Part shown: in pieces, positions 21,837 through 33,126 of the stretch | How the letters are laid out: every line of letters starts with the position of its first letter | How positions within the stretch are numbered: position 1 is the first letter of the stretch | From: Lepraria neglecta | Taxonomy: Eukaryota > Ascomycota > Lecanoromycetes > Lecanorales > Stereocaulaceae | NCBI GenBank assembly: GCA_033220425.1 | Contig: CM065652.1 | Location: 2,604,001 to 2,668,000 of the forward strand | Direction: 5' to 3' | Length of the DNA stretch: 64,000 nt | Notes under the pieces: generated by a model | Database searches by the model: none | The model's input: the letters and a program-made list of their open reading frames with translations, nothing else | What the model was told of the DNA's origin: nothing | Position numbers and translations under genes: made by a program

Positions 21837-22848
21837 TGGTAGGGCATCGACCCGCTCTAATACAATCTTTGCTCTATCAGCCTTGTCATAACCCCTGTAA
21901 GTAGTTTACACTTTGGGTCTTTCCCCGCAGCAGAGAGGCTGACTTCTCAGTGGCTAAAGGTGCTCTGTTCTCTTGCAGCCCGCAGCTTTCTGTTGGCGAT
22001 CCTTAGCCCATGGCGAGCCTACATTGGGACAGCCATTGCTTAACATGACTTTCAAATTGTGGAGAAGACAGAAACCGAAATTCGAGATCTACCATTATTA
22101 CTCCGCCTAAAAAACTGAAACATCAGGATTCTAACCGGACGCTTTTGGTACGCTTCGTAGCTCGGCAAACCAGCATGATCCTAGGTGTAGCGAGAGACAA
22201 AGACAATCCCTCCGAACCAGCCATGGCCCCACGAAAAGTCTGTGGAAGCATTTCCAGACCCTGCAACATGATTTGATTTGCTCAAGTGGTGATGTATCTC
22301 CTTTGCACAAGACAGATGCATGGCTTATTGCCTGGAGCAAATACGATTAGACTAGATATTGTCTCTATGTAAAACATTTCAGGATTGGAACCAGACGCCA
22401 ATGGGTCGAATCTGAACCCGACTACTTGGTAGACGGCATGATTCAGAGGTCAAGGATTGCAGGATCCCACCATCGTGGATGACAGAAAAAGCTGGAAAGT
22501 CGACATAGTTTTGACGGATTCGAAACTCCGCTACGACATGGATCTCCACATTTCCTGCTCGAAATGATTCACAAATGGCACGTATTCAACACAAGCTATC
22601 TGTCAAAGGCCCTGGAGTCTCGACTGGCGAAGTTACTTGCCCAAAACATTAACTTACCAAAGCGCCCCATTCCGGGTTGTTTTGTCGGCCGCAAGCCACC
22701 TTCTGGGAGATTCTTTGCTTGACTTGACATTCTACTCTTCCTACCAAGCTTCAATGCCATTGTCAATAAAAGGAGTCATTGCTCTAAACGGTGCTACGGA
22801 CGTCCTGACATGGTTCTCCTACAACCTCTGCGAGCTTGCCCACCACTC
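21837..22848. other. Spacer with an imperfect 19-base direct repeat
   Basis: Imperfect copies of caggatt-(2-3 changes)-aacc-gacgc occur at 22124-22142 and 22380-22398. A plus-strand frame at about 22440-22730 has some coding appearance (HFLLEMIHKWHVFN, RPIPGCFVGRKPPSGRFF) but an early stop and no known domain. Probably another relic. Confidence 0.3.
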
Positions 22849-24805
22849 TTAGACTTTCTTCTGCTTCACAGATCTCCATTCCATCCCCGCCGATCCTACC
22901 AATGAAAGACAAATCAACCCAACACCGAGGTAAAAAGTCTGCATCAGTGCACGGTCATACCCTAGGAGCGCCCCAGCCAAGTTTTCAGGCCCAACATGCT
23001 CCTTCAAATCTGCCAGGCCCATCTTTACTAATGAAGAAGCATTCAATCTTGGAACATAAGCTTCAAGATCGGCGACCAATCGGCCAGTGAATATCGTCTG
23101 AGCGACAGACACGAACACGGCTGGCCCGAACGAGTTTGCGAACTGCATCAATGCTATGCCGATGGCAGCGTCGTGAGGCGAAAGGACCGTTTGCGCTGCG
23201 CTTTGAGGCCCTTGGTAGCCTATGCCGCAGCCAAAGCCGAACAGTGCGTGGTAACATATCAAGCGCGCGAGAACAGCATCGACTTCTAATGTCGTCAACA
23301 GACCAGTGGCGATAGGCGTAAGGATACTCGTGAGCACCATGAATGGAGTATAGTAACCCACAATCGACATTGCGGAACCGGAGAAGAGAAGGGAGATAGT
23401 GAGCGCGACGACAGTCGGGAGGACGAGGATTCCAGACTTCGAAGCTGACACTTCCTTCACCGCTTGGAAATAGATCGGCATCTGTGGGATCGATCGGCGG
23501 GTCATCTAGTTGAGTAGAAGATATATCGCCTACGTAGTAGTCGATCACAGAAAGCGCAGAGCTGTTGCAGAAGACAAACCACATTCGCGAAAGAATGCTC
23601 CTTTGACCTATAATGCGGGGTGGTAGTAGAGCATCATCCCCACCACGCCAGACTCCGCAAAGTGCAAGCAAGACGATGATACGCGCGTTGCCCCATCCGT
23701 ATTTCGACCCACCCCATTGCAATGCTAGAAGCAGAGACACAATCGAGGGTACAAAAACAAGAGTACTTAGGAGGTCCAACTTCTTCAACTTTTCTTTCAG
23801 GGGCAGTGACTGCTGTGGATTAGTGTGCGGGTTTCGGAAGAAAAGACCCACTGCAATCAGGGTGAAGGCACCGAGTGGAAGGTTGATATAGAAACACCAC
23901 CTCCAGGAAATCTTATCTAAGCATTACCTTAACATTGGACGTGAATTTGGTGGGCCAACTGTGCGCTACTCACCAGTAATTACGCCGCCCAGCAGCGGTG
24001 CAGTTGTGGCGGCGATACTCTTGACTCCAGCACCGACTCCGCCAAAAACTGGGCGCGGACGGAGGGTTACGGTATAGGTGATCATTCTGCACAGTCACAG
24101 TCAAATATGCCGTCACTTCATGACATGCAGATGCCGTAATCGCGAATAGCACATCGAACTGCGGAGCTACTCACGTAAAAACACCTGCAATGATACCAGC
24201 GCATCCAAATCCAGATACAGCTCGCCCGATCACCAAAACTGCGGAGGTCGGCGCAATACCAGAGAGCAAAGACCCCGCCTCGAAGATACAAAGCGACGTC
24301 AAGAAGACCGCTTTGATCGAGAAGACAGTATACATCTTGCCAAACATGAATTGAAAGGCACATGATGTTAATCAACTGCCATGCATTAGCGACCCTTCGC
24401 CTTCATGGGGATAAGGCTAGGGTCCTGACTATGCTGAATAATACCAGCCTACATCTGCTATTGTTCTGAAGTGGTTCGTTATACTCGGTACAGCGGTTGC
24501 AAGAATTTTGTTGTCCTAATCGAAAATTGAGATTTCTCCTTACTGAAGATGGTGCCCCAGGGCTGCACGCAGAATGCCTACCAGACCAACGAGCGCTAAC
24601 GATAACCCCAGAGCCATTGCTACAACTGCGAATTTGGCTCCAATGGGATATTGTACCTCATCGCTGGGATTGTCCTCTGATATCTGACGGGTTGCACAAC
24701 AGCCTTTTGGATCTCGGACATGGATTCATTGACTTTTGACTGCGGCTTGCGGTCACTGGTGATGGCATCTTCACCGCTTGATGTTTTGGCTGCCGAATGC
24801 GACAT
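22849..24805 (-). pseudogene. MFS efflux transporter (14-TM DHA2 type), probably inactivated
   Basis: A multi-exon transporter can be followed. N-terminal tail from ATG 24805; SDEVQYPIGAKFAVVAMALG in a shifted frame; DNKILATAVPSI after an intron; VGWYYSA; TGA at 24372-24374 just before LTSCAFQFMFGKMYTVF; IAPTSAVLVIGRAVSGFGCA; TAPLLGGVIT joined to DKISWRWCFYINLPLGA; LLALQWGGSKYGW; DYY joined across the intron 23482-23533 to MPIYFQAVKEVSASKSGI; then an open last exon (22849-23481) with IGYQGPQSAAQTVL. Lesions are a one-base frame change in the N-terminal tail, a stop in TM2 (which assumes an intron at about 24375-24430) and a short GVW-RGGDDALLPPRI region that seems to have lost part of a helix. 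The family includes toxin and drug efflux pumps. If the TM2 splice were different, only the frameshift would remain. Confidence 0.72.
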
Positions 24806-25296
24806 TCTTTACAATCGAAGCGTTACTTGAGATTGACGTTAGGCAGAGGTAGGCTCCAATTCAGGAAATAATGTGCATCATTACTAAGCAGAGACGTTGC
24901 GGGGTTGTGTGTAATTCGTCAATAAAACTACTGCAAATGGGGAGGCAATTTTCAGCCGCCATTCTTGCCTTTTTCTTCAGATGCGGGAGTAGGCATTTTG
25001 GCCGCGACGTACGTGGACATATTAGCTGATGTCTACGCATCCAAGCTAAGTAACAGTCACATCTTGATGCTAGAGCGGAGAGATTTGGAGAAGCACGAGC
25101 TTCCACTTTAGAGATCTAAGCGTTGCAATTCGTTTCGAGTTAAAAATGCAGAATTTCTCTTTACACGAGTGCAAGATGCAGTAGTAGAAGGCGCTAAGAT
25201 AACTGTTTCTATAGAGAATTGATACTCTAAAGAACGAACCTGGATGCCGTTGCGCGTGGTCCGCCGGCCATATGCCCAGTTCAAGTCACCCTCTGT
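24806..25296. other. Intergenic
   Basis: Region upstream of the MFS pseudogene and downstream of the DUF924 gene. No feature recognised. Confidence 0.5.
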
Positions 25297-25881
25297 TTAG
25301 AAACCACTTGGATGTTCCTTCAAATACTGAACCTCCTCCGCCGTCGATGTTCTTCCCAAAGCCTTATTCCGCCCAGGGAATCGCCCAAACATAGCAATCA
25401 CATCTCGGTGATTCTTGGCGAAGCCTACACTATCCGTAGCAAATGACTTCGCAGGCGAATCGGACTGACAGCGCTGCGCATAGTTCTCGTAGAAAGAGAC
25501 CGTGGCGATTTGGCTTAGTAAACTCTCGTTGTGCATCAACGGTAAGTAGAAAAGCGCTTGTTGCATTGGTTCCACCTCCCGATCAAATCCCTTTGAAATT
25601 GCCTTCACAGAAATATCCATGGCTTTGGCATCTCCGTCAAATGCTTCAGCTGAGCCTCTGAAGATGTTGCGAGTGAATTGGTCCAAGAGAACTAGCATTG
25701 CGAGCGTGCCTCTCGGATTCTGGGTCCAGCTGTCGAGGGCTGGGGTGCGGGCTTGTGAGACGAGATCACCGAAGTCGACTCTGATTTGGTTGTCGAGGTC
25801 GTCGGATTTTTCGAACCAGCGCTTGACTTGGTAGCATGGGTCGAACCAGAATGAGATGATTCGATCGATTGATAGGTCCAT
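25297..25881 (-). CDS. DUF924 family protein
   Basis: Single-exon gene of 194 residues, the usual size for this alpha-helical TPR-like family, which is common in bacteria and present in many fungi. Conserved landmarks: FWFDPCYQVKRWF at the start, LVLLDQFTRNIFRGSAEAFD at about residues 84-103, ALFYLPLMHNESLLSQ at about 129-144, and the C-terminal FGRFPGRNKALGRTSTAEE. No catalytic function is established; members are often annotated simply as DUF924. The ATG at 25881 gives a natural start with the conserved FWF motif a few residues in. The gene is intact. Its bacterial-style family and lack of introns would fit an old acquisition from bacteria, but fungal copies are widespread. Confidence 0.93.
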   Translation of the reverse strand: MDLSIDRIISFWFDPCYQVKRWFEKSDDLDNQIRVDFGDLVSQARTPALDSWTQNPRGTLAMLVLLDQFTRNIFRGSAEAFDGDAKAMDISVKAISKGFDREVEPMQQALFYLPLMHNESLLSQIATVSFYENYAQRCQSDSPAKSFATDSVGFAKNHRDVIAMFGRFPGRNKALGRTSTAEEVQYLKEHPSGF

Positions 25882-26519
25882 GGTTGAGGTGAGAGGTCGC
25901 GCTTGGAAGTAGCCGTTGAGTGAGAAAGGAAATGTAGGCGACTTGAAAGTGAGGGGTATATAGGAACGAGGTCAATGTTTGGAAGGCTTTGGTTTTTTAG
26001 CGGACTCACATTGAACACAATGCCCTCACTAGAGCTGGCGCTTTCATTTAGATTAGGTATTCTAGGTTGACCAATGTTCGCTGCGGATTTTCGACTTTTC
26101 GACTTTTCGACTGTGTTTTTCTGGGGCGAGGATGAAAGAAGGGAGAACTTGGCATTCGGAAGCCAATCAACTTAAAGTCTTTAAGTGTTGGAGGACCACG
26201 TGGTCCCGCTCTTTCGCTAGTGCGAGCCCTAGTAGGGCATAAGATCCGTCGGAAATGCTAAGAAATATCTTGTATAACTTAATACATGATCACTGCAGAG
26301 GCCACTGTATATGGTTGAAGCGGACTACTTTGCTATTCATCTTCCCACTGGCACGGAAGAGGAAAGTGTGTGTATCATCTTAGCAAGCCAACATCCCAAG
26401 CAGTGAAATAAGAATCTTGTCATCAGGGTAGGCAGTTGAGCGCAAAAAATATGCTGCTCGAGTTCGCCTTGGAGCGCTTATAGAGCCCAATTAGTCTCTA
26501 TCCAAAAGCGGTAGGTCAG
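25882..26519. other. Intergenic with a small tandem repeat
   Basis: Contains (TTTTCGAC)3 at 26088-26111, about 200 bases upstream of the DUF924 start. No gene. Confidence 0.5.
26088..26111 (+). repeat. Tandem repeat (TTTTCGAC)3
   Basis: Three perfect 8-base units upstream of the DUF924 gene. Could be a slippage product or a cluster of factor sites. Confidence 0.9.
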
Positions 26520-27345
26520 CTCCTCAGATGTCAACCCGCTCCTTGCCCCAAATGTTTCCTCGCCATATCCCAGACATCCAACACCTCTTGCTGCACGAAT
26601 TCTGGAGCTTCAGCTTTGATCCCTTCTCTCATCTGCGCTGTAAATTGTGTCAAGAGCTGGTGGAACTTGGTGTGGTCTCAAGAAAGATCCTTCGTCCCCA
26701 GGCCGCCTTCCTCAGATCGCCCCAGTCCCACTCTTTGTCCGGCTGTATGGTGCATTGTTGTACCACATCCACTGTTTACCTCTCCCTCGTAAACCACCAT
26801 CAGCAGCCAGCGTCTTCAAGCATGCTAGGATCAAAATCCTAGCCGTATATTTGACACCCATGTTTGCATCTCCATTGTCGCCCGCTACGAAGACCGCTTT
26901 GACGAACATTTTCTATACGATCTCCCATAGCTCCTCGAACTCCTCTTTCTCTGCTGGCTTGACTTCTTCCAATCGTCTCGCGTATGACAGGGACAAGGCG
27001 CGCCCGAGGAGCGTTGCATGGACTCGGATTCGGAAGAGTTCGGGAGGAGAGACGATAGGGTCGCAGCACTTTGTGAAATCGGGGTTCGTTTGATCAGAAG
27101 ACTAGCCCAATACACGGGTGGTGTCACGGCTTGTTTTGTCTCATCACTGATTCAGCTGTCGATATGCAATGCCAAAGCCGCTGCAATCCTTGACCGATTA
27201 GCATTGGTTGAGACGAGGAAGGGTTCGAGGTATGAATCTATTTGAGCTGGGTCGGCAAGGGCTTCGGTTTCGAGATGTGCCTCTGGTCGGAGGTCTATCG
27301 CAGGTGAGATATACCGTTGAGGCATGCCGGTGGCTTTATCAGCCC
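26520..27345 (-). pseudogene. Relic of a conserved protein of unknown function
   Basis: Read from the minus strand, protein-like blocks appear in changing frames: ETEALADPAQIDSYLEPFLV and TNANRSRIAAALALHIDS; LFRIRVHATLLGRALSLSYA and EEVKPAEKEEFEELWEIV with TAG after it; MFVKAVFVAGDNGDANMGVK and TARILILACLKTLAADGGL; then HTKFHQLLTQFTAQMREGIK and EAPEFVQQEVLDVWDMARKH. The order and style suggest one helical protein of about 300 residues with at least two frame changes and stops. I cannot name the family. The plus-strand open frames over the same bases have no coding character. Confidence 0.5.
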
Positions 27346-28331
27346 GCGTTCTGCTACGCGCGTGCGTTTCGCAATACGAGAGCAGTCGTGGATTATGCAG
27401 GAGCGTACTCAGGTGGGCGTAAATAGCGACGAAGGTGTGGGAGGCCTAACGGAAGCCCCCACAGCTCTGACTCTTTCTTTTAGTCATTGGAAAATGGTCA
27501 ATTGTTCCCTCTTCGAACAGCAAGAGTCTCCTGCGATGGAGGGAGCGTTGACTATCGTTATTTTGACGCTTCGACGAAACAACGACAATAATAATTCTTT
27601 CCCTCTACATCCAAATGGCAATCTTGGGAGCGCAAAGTTCGCCAAGATCACCAATTTCTGGGCGCAAACTCTCGCTTATCGGCCTCCACGCTTTACCAGA
27701 GCAGGAAGGTGACAATCAGTGTGTCAAGTGGGAAGTCGCATCCCACTTATCTCCACGCTATGTGTACGACATCGTCCTCTTATTGGACTCCCGCCAATCC
27801 ATGCAGGTGCGACGTTGTCGGCGCGTAGCGTTTGCCGGGTGACCCAAAACTGTCGGGATTTTTGCGTCCAAGCATTTTTCAATGGCTTCGAAAGTCCTAA
27901 AGCCCCATGCATTTTACTACTGGATAGAGGGTTTTCGGTATGACATTTCCCTTTTACGAATATTTCGCATGTCCAATATCATTTCAAAAAACCTGCAAAT
28001 TGATTGGACGTGGGATTCGACAAATAAGAATATACCGTAATCTCAACCCTACGGGAACTTATCTGGTTCCCAAACCCACTCATACGGCCTCCTACCTAGT
28101 CATGATCTACAGTGTAGATAGCAGATGATGGCATGGGAGTTCGGGAGAGGTCGCTGACGTTAGCATGCACGATCTTGCTGAGCTGAAACTCGGTTCTAGA
28201 TTCCCTATCATCTCTTCGTTTGTAGCCTTCTTTTCCATTCCTTTTCACAAGATTCTCTCGAGCATCTGGCGTAGAACTGGCGCGTCATCTCTCGCTGTTG
28301 AACCGAAATTGAGGCCCCCCTCACAGCAAGC
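27346..28331. other. Intergenic upstream of the permease
   Basis: Nearly 1 kb without a credible gene. It holds the promoter and leader of the APC permease, whose ATG is at 28332. Confidence 0.5.
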
Positions 28332-30262
28332 ATGGATAGTTCAGAAGAACGTGTCGCTGCCTTGGATGACAAGAGACATGACCCAGAGAAATCTATGGAC
28401 GATTCGGATAGAAGGCCTTCAGCTATTGTTACAGCGGGAGAGATTGTCAACGCATCCGGTCATCGAGATCAGCTACAGCGACAATATAATCTATTGAGCA
28501 TATGCGGTCTGGCACTCACAATCGATAATGCATGGGTCGCTTTGGCCGGGTCTATTGCGATTTCCATCAGTCAGTAAGCCTAAAAACCAGAATTTAGCCA
28601 GCTAATAACGTCTGGACAGACAATGGTGGACCTGCCGGTGTTCTCTATGAGCTTCTGGTGGCATGCTTTTACTATGGTTTCATCGCTGCGTCCATTGCTG
28701 AGGTAGGTTCTTGCGTTCCCATCACATCGCTCTAATTAAGTAGGTTCTGATGACCTTCTAGCTCGCTTCCAGCATACCGTCTGCGGGAGGCGTCTACCAC
28801 TGGGCCTCTGTGACTCCTGGACCACGGTACGGCCGGGTGCTTGGTTTCTTCACTGGTGCATTGAACTTCTTTGGCTGGATCTTTGACCTCGCTTCCATCA
28901 TCTCGATTCCTGCAAACATAGCCGTACAAATGTATGCGGTCTTTCATCCGGATCTGACAATTCAAGCCTGGCATATTTACATCGCCTTCATCTTGATCAC
29001 CTGGTTTTGTTGCACGGTTGTCATTTTCGGCAATCGGTTCTTACCCCTCTTAAATGACATTGGCCTTTTCCTCATCATTGTCGGTGGCCTCGTGACGATC
29101 ATCGTGGTCGCGGCGATGCCTAAAGTTCATGCCAGTAACTCTGCTGTGTGGGGTGACTTTAGCCAGAATAACGCGGCAGGTTGGAGCGACGGAGTCACCT
29201 TCTTGACCGGTGTGCTGAACGGCGCTTTTACCATTGGCACACCAGATGCGGTGACCCATATGTCAGAGGAATTGCCAAATCCGGCGAAGGACATGCCCAA
29301 AGCTGTGGCGGCGCAGATGATTTTGGGGACGCTCAGTAAGCACTCCTCAGAAATTCGAGTTCTTCTCGAGCTGACCCTTTTCAGCCTCTTTTTTCTATGC
29401 TGTCGCAATTCTCTATGGAATCACAGATATATCAGCGGTCGTCGGGAGCAACGGATCTTTCCCACTTGCAGTGGTCTACTCTCAGGCAACTGGGAGCAAG
29501 GGCGCAACCTTCGGCCTGCTCTTGATTCTCTTCCTGTCCATTATGATTTGTGTGCTTGGCACATTTCTTACCGTAGGTAGCTCTCCCCGAAGGATGACCT
29601 ATTCTGACAATCCCAGGTTGGTCGGATCTGGTGGGCTCTGGCACGAGACAACGCCACGCCTTTTGCCGGCTTCTTCTCCATAGTCAATGAAAGGCTCAGC
29701 TGCCCGGTACCCGCGACCATTCTTTGCGGTAAGCACCTTTCTTCCGGGGGGGGGGGCGGTTGGATACTGCTGATTCTGTATAGCTGTCCTGGCAACTGCC
29801 TTCGGAGCCATCCAATTAGGCAGCAAGACGGCGTTCACTGACTTGGTGGGATCGTTCATTATCCTCACCACCACGTCTTATGCTCTCGCCATCGGGTCAC
29901 ATCTCGTCACAGGACGGAAGAACGTTCCAAAGGGCCCCTTCTGGATGGGTTCCGCAGGTTTCGCCATCAATGGAATCGCCGTGCTTCTGGTCATATTCTT
30001 TAATATCATGTTCTGCTTTCGTAAGAACCCCCTAAATCCCAAACTAGTTGCTTGTTGCTGATATTATACAGCATATGTATACCCAGCAACGAAATCCACA
30101 ATGAATTACAACAGCGTTATCCTGGTTGGTGTCGTCGTGCTTGCTACAATGTGGTGGTTCATTCACGCAAGGCGCAATTATCCTGGGCCCAAGCTTTCGC
30201 ATCTTTATGTGGAAGGGAAGATCGTCGAGCTGCCGAGGGAAAAGGATGAGCATACGGAATGA
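28332..30262 (+). CDS. APC-family amino acid/choline-type permease, seven exons
   Basis: Joining 28332-28569, 28620-28702, 28762-29335, 29385-29572, 29617-29728, 29784-30020 and 30072-30262 gives exactly 541 codons (540 residues). All six introns are GT...AG and 44-58 nt long. The protein is a plasma-membrane transporter of the fungal amino acid/choline/GABA permease group (about 12 helices). It begins with a hydrophilic tail, then YNLLSICGLALTIDNAWVAL, NNGGPAGVLYE, ASIAELASSIPSAGGVYHWA, the signature-like HMSEELPNPAKDMPKAVAAQ, ITDISAVVGSNGSFPLAVVY, RIWWALARDNATPFAGFFS and LGSKTAFTDLVGSF, and it closes with an ARRNYPGPKLSHLY tail. These match the choline/polyamine-like subgroup best; the true substrate cannot be told. 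Intron 5 contains a run of 11 G (29746-29756), a likely length-variable site. The gene appears intact. Confidence 0.93.
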
Positions 30263-31163
30263 GGGATAGCGGTCTGGGGTTTAGGGGTATCAAGGTATTA
30301 TTTAATTTGTAAAACACGCTCGTCATTTTAATTTTGGGATTATGGAGACTCTGATTAATCCCATTATTACATCAATACTACTCATATCTCCTTGAAAAGA
30401 CCCGTTCCTCCAGAACATCAGAGCCGGTTGGGAGCATTCGTGGTGCCTACTAGCCAAGCTAAGTCGATCAGTCCGTCAATTCGAGCCGGAATTCCAGGTT
30501 TCGCGGCCTTTGGGCGCTGAGTTTCACGATAGGGTCACTATGACTGCAGACGGCATGTCCTCGGGGCTTCCGTTCCAAAGTCGATGGCCCCCCCAAGACG
30601 CCAAGAAGTACTCCCCTGTAGCCGCCACTACTACGATCCTCAGATCGGAATCTACAACGACTCTCGATGCACATCGGCCACTTTCAAGAGACATTAACGT
30701 GGCATGCTGTGTGTTCATTGGAAAACACCCTAATATAAGCCAGCAACATGAACTAGTGCGTCTTCTTGAGATTGTTGGGACGGAGAAAAGACGCATTGCA
30801 TGGCGGATAAAAGTACATCCGCATCCTTGGCATTACGGCATTTACGAATACGATCATCGACGGAATGCCCTTAGGACGACTATTGCATATATACACATTT
30901 CTTTGCTTTAGCTTAATGTTTTACACTATGTTTACACTAAGGATTCTCGGACTCAGCCCGTGCCCTACTGTTTAGCTAGTAAGGCTCACAACTACGCCTA
31001 TGGAAACCCTGTAGATTAGCTAATCTCTTCTTTCCAGGCACAGCCGCAATAGCTAGGTATAAGATGTGGTGTAGACCAGACTTACAGTAATTTCCTCAAT
31101 TGAAAAAAAGTGCCTTCTTTCTGCTTCACGCAGCGTCTCCTACAGCTGTTCAATCCCCTCAAA
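30263..31163. other. Intergenic
   Basis: A 133-codon plus-strand open frame (30510-30911) lacks any recognisable domain and I do not treat it as a gene. The fasciclin promoter lies at the right end. Confidence 0.4.
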
Positions 31164-32459
31164 ATGCAGTTCAAATATCTTTCACTGGCAGCGCTCGCTG
31201 CTGGAGCATCAGCGCAGACCATGAATCTCACTGCTGCCCTGATGTCTTCTCCAGATCTGACCAACCTGACTACATATGTGTCGCTGTTCCCGGACTTACT
31301 GACCCAGCTGTCAATGGCAATAAACGTTACGATTCTGGCGCCCTCGAACGAAGCATTCGCTGCCTTCCTCAACAGCTCGGCGGGAGCGGCCCTTGCTACC
31401 AATGATACTGCTGTTATTGAAGCAGTCTTGATGTACCATGTGCTCAATGGGACTCATCCTGCGGCTTCTATTATGAGCACACCCGCTTTCGTTCCTACTA
31501 TGCTCACAAACACGGTGTACGCGAATGTCACTGGTGGCCAGGTCGTGGAGGCTGTCACTCAAGGCACGAACGTGGAGATCTACTCCGGACTTCTAATGAA
31601 TTCGACAGTCACAACTCCCGTAAGGAGACCCAGTTGGACATCCAAGAGCATTAGCTGACATCAAAAAGAATGTCAACTTCACAGGCGGAGTCATCCATAT
31701 CATCAACCGAGTCTTGACGATCCCCCAGAACATCTCCTACACTGCTGAACAAGCTGGTCAACACTCTTGACTCTGCCAGGGATGTCGCTGTTTTCGCACC
31801 AAACAACGCTGCTTTCCAAGCCATTGGCTCTGCCACCGCAAACTTGAACATAATGGAACTTGCATTGATCCTTGAATACCATGGTAAGCACTCCCTCTAT
31901 CTGGCTACATCATGGTGTAGCCCATTCTGATATGTGCTGGAATAGTTGTCAACGGCACCGTCGGCTATAGCTCCACCCTCATGAACGGCACGATACTCAC
32001 ATCCATGAGCGGTATGAACCTTACCATTGCCGTCTCGGACGGCTCAGTCTTCGTCAACAGCGCGAAGGTCGTTACCCCCAACGTTTTAGTTGCCAACGGT
32101 GTGGTACACGTCATTGACAAGTAAGCATTCTGCCCTCTTACCCACATATCAAGACTTTGACTCACCACGCTTGTAGTGTCCTGAACCCCAACAACACCTC
32201 AGCAATGCCAATCGCAACTGCCTCCACCCAATCCGTCGCCTTCGCCGGTGCCTCGAGCGCGACAGACAACCCCCTTACGTCTGGTGTCCCTACACCAATG
32301 ATGACTGTCGGTATGGCTCCTACACCTGCTTCAGGATCAGGATCGGTATCTGGGTCTGGGACTTCGTCGTCTTCGTCTGGAGCGGCTATGCCTATGAGGA
32401 CTGGCGCGATTGGTGCTGCGGCTTTTTTCGCTGGTGCTGGTGTTTGGCTCAACAACTAA
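31164..32459 (+). pseudogene. Fasciclin (FAS1) domain, GPI-anchored-type surface protein with a one-base frameshift
   Basis: Exons 31164-31619, 31669-31883, 31946-32120 and 32177-32459 follow from clear GT...AG introns. The signal peptide (MQFKYLSLAALAAGASAQ) is followed by two FAS1 domains. The first contains VTILAPSNEAF and ALMYHVL-type text with a GGVIHIINRVLTIP end. The second contains DVAVFAPNNAAFQAIGS, EYHVVNGTVGYSS and NGVVHVIDNVL. A Ser/Gly/Thr-rich stalk and hydrophobic C-terminus (GAAAFFAGAGVWLNN) suggest a GPI anchor. Total exon length is 1129, one more than a multiple of three, and the frame must shift by one base in exon 2 near 31735-31750, between IPQNISYT and LNKLVNTLDSARD. Without the shift the product would stop after the first FAS1 domain. 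FAS1 proteins act in adhesion at the cell surface. A single sequencing error or a young pseudogene are the alternatives. Confidence 0.8.
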
Positions 32460-33126
32460 GCTGTTGGAGTGCAGGGCTAGTAGCATTGGTAGAAGGATTG
32501 GATGTTGTACAAAGATTAAAACATGTTCGAAGTATGCTGTGTAAACTTGTATAGTTTCTATATTTCAGTGCACAAAACATATGATCAAACTAGTGTTAGC
32601 CGCTATTTGTTCTAATATAAACGTTGGACTAGTTGAGGTTCGTCGAACCGAAGCCCTTGTCATGAAACGTCAAAATTACACCTTCCGGGTCAATACCTCC
32701 CAATCTGTTCGCTTCGACGCTCCCGACTGTTTGAGTAAAACATCTGATTCCACGTGGTCTGTTTCCTCTTCAATCCTGCTGTGAAGCCCTAATTTTGTTT
32801 ATAAACTTTGTTCTATTACCTGTGAATCTTGACTATTCGTGATTAAGGCTATTGGCGCAAATTCTGCTCGTTTACCCTGCCATTCCCTCTAATGTACTTA
32901 CTGCTCTCTTGATATAGATATTTTCTTTTAATACGCAAGTGTCCGCCTCACATCCCGCTGCGCTGAAATCGCGAGTCTGAACCGATTTTGTGAGCCACCA
33001 CAAGACACAGTGAGTTGAATGGTCATGAAGATTACACATGTTCTACATGTTATTGAACCATAACCAAACTCCACGCTCTGAGAAAAGAAGCAACACGAGT
33101 GCTACATGAACGAACCTTAACATTAT
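32460..33126. other. Intergenic between convergent genes
   Basis: AT-rich spacer between the fasciclin and MFS 3' ends. No gene. Confidence 0.5.

Noticed and set aside
30510-30911. 133-codon open frame after the permease
   Set aside because: No domain, unlikely composition and no homology recognised; open by chance.
31687-31730. Tiny intron to explain the fasciclin frame change
   Set aside because: The only fitting GT...AG pair (about 39 nt) would remove the conserved GGVIHIINRVL block, so a one-base frameshift is the better explanation.
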